Assembly (NCBI GenBank): GCA_013397695.1
Contig: VYZI01000041.1
Coordinates: forward strand, 3,878,310-3,942,309
Direction of reading: 5' to 3'
Source of the DNA: Centropus unirufus
Taxonomy: Eukaryota; Chordata; Aves; Cuculiformes; Centropidae
DNA: 64,000 nt
Made by a program: the position numbers and the translations under genes. Below the pieces are notes generated by a model. The model made no database searches, was not told the DNA's origin, and saw only the letters and a program-made list of their open reading frames with translations. Of the stretch, positions 63,150-64,000 are shown piece by piece; within the stretch, counting starts at the first letter, position 1, and every line of letters starts with the position of its first letter.

Positions 63150-64000
63150 GCAGTAAAGCTGTGCAGAAGTACAGTGTTTTATAAAGCTGTGTAAGAAAAG
63201 AGTTAGCCGTACAAACAGTGAAGTTCACACTCAATTAGAAGTACTGCAACACAGACCACAATGCTAGCTAGCACACATGAGAGCTCTGAACAGAGAAGAA
63301 AGATCAAAATTAGTCCTCTGGGGCATGTGGTTTGCTACTCTGCCTATTCAAATAAGCTTCAATTTTCAAATTCGCTATCAGGAGGCACTTTCTGCCAGCA
63401 TTTGAACATTTCATTCTGAGGGGTGAATTTCTCAGATGTTGGAAGCTGTAACTTCATGCAGCATCTCAAAAAGAAAATGAGGGAGTTTTCTCTGTCCAGA
63501 CTCTCCAGTGCCATCCTTGAGCCCACAGCCACCACATCCCTCTGCTGGCACAGGGCTGCACTGAAGTCATGCCTTAGATGAGAAGGAAATAGTTGGCAAT
63601 CATCTGTAAACCTCATCCATTAACCTTTTTCTAATACTGCTGTTTTTATAACTACATCTTTCCATGGTTGACCTGCACTTTGTCTATCTTTAACTTAGGT
63701 TTTATTATTCTAGAAACATTTGGGAGCTGATGTATTCAGCCAGTAAATCATCCAGGGGCTCTGTTCCTCTGAATGGAAGGCGGGTATTATGAAACCAAAG
63801 CTTCTTTTCTGACACAAAACTGCCCAATAGTGCTGCCACATTTGGCAATTTTACATGTGCTGAGAGCATCTCCTTGCTCAAGGACCGAGAGACTGTGCTT
63901 CAGGGATCTCTGCTCACTCCAGCAGTGCAGCATGGTTGACAACCCTTTACCAGTCCCTGACATCCCATTTTCCTCATGATCACCCCTCCCTGTCCACTGT
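63150..64000. other. Non-coding stretch, right edge
   Basis: No supported gene. The 85-codon minus-strand frame at 63359-63616 has ordinary composition, no recognised domain and no clear splice borders. Confidence 0.55.

Overview
This window reads as non-coding nuclear DNA from a vertebrate, most likely a bird (or another sauropsid). It has moderate AT-rich composition, vertebrate-style intronic or intergenic texture, no dense open frames, and none of the young L1, Alu or B1 copies that would fill 64 kb of a eutherian genome. What can be recognised of transposable elements is old and badly eroded: CORE-SINE/MIR-like and L2-like relics. I saw no clear avian CR1 3' end, but I could not run a repeat search. 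The organism call is an inference.

No protein-coding gene can be supported. The longest open frame is 151 codons (55218-55673, in a GC-rich patch). It and the other open frames show no domain, signal peptide or family I recognise, and many overlap equally open frames on the opposite strand. Two minus-strand segments near the left end (2416-2474 and 1393-1539) have good splice-site-like borders and could be exons of an unknown coding or non-coding transcript, but this is weak. No rRNA, tRNA, known microRNA, CRISPR array, promoter or bacterial-type feature was found.

Layout. 1-3.4 kb: splice-like segments and an AT-rich homeodomain-type patch. 3.5-16 kb: unremarkable DNA with two of the better SINE relics (3505-3595 and 15430-15602), a weaker one at 8665-8760, a 16-bp minisatellite, and pentanucleotide and GA repeats. 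16-32 kb: mostly featureless, with a G/C-tract and a perfect 20-bp palindrome at 25782-25801. 32-38 kb: the most AT-rich and conserved-looking stretch, with a cluster of POU/octamer-like sites (32593-32718), a 28-base assembly gap (33156-33183), and two copies of an unidentified repeat whose core is offset by exactly 2,000 bp (35898-35984 and 37897-37985). 38-55 kb: sparse relics, including weak L2-like and MIR-like pieces. 55-64 kb: a GC-rich patch, a striking long hairpin (58272-58405), and an L2-like reverse-transcriptase relic (61480-61710, minus strand).

The feature most worth following up is the hairpin at 58272-58405: two 59-nt arms, 54 of 59 complementary with a 34-nt perfect core and a 16-nt loop. 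It could be a palindromic MITE or a hairpin RNA gene. The second is the octamer-site cluster at 32.6 kb as a possible developmental enhancer.
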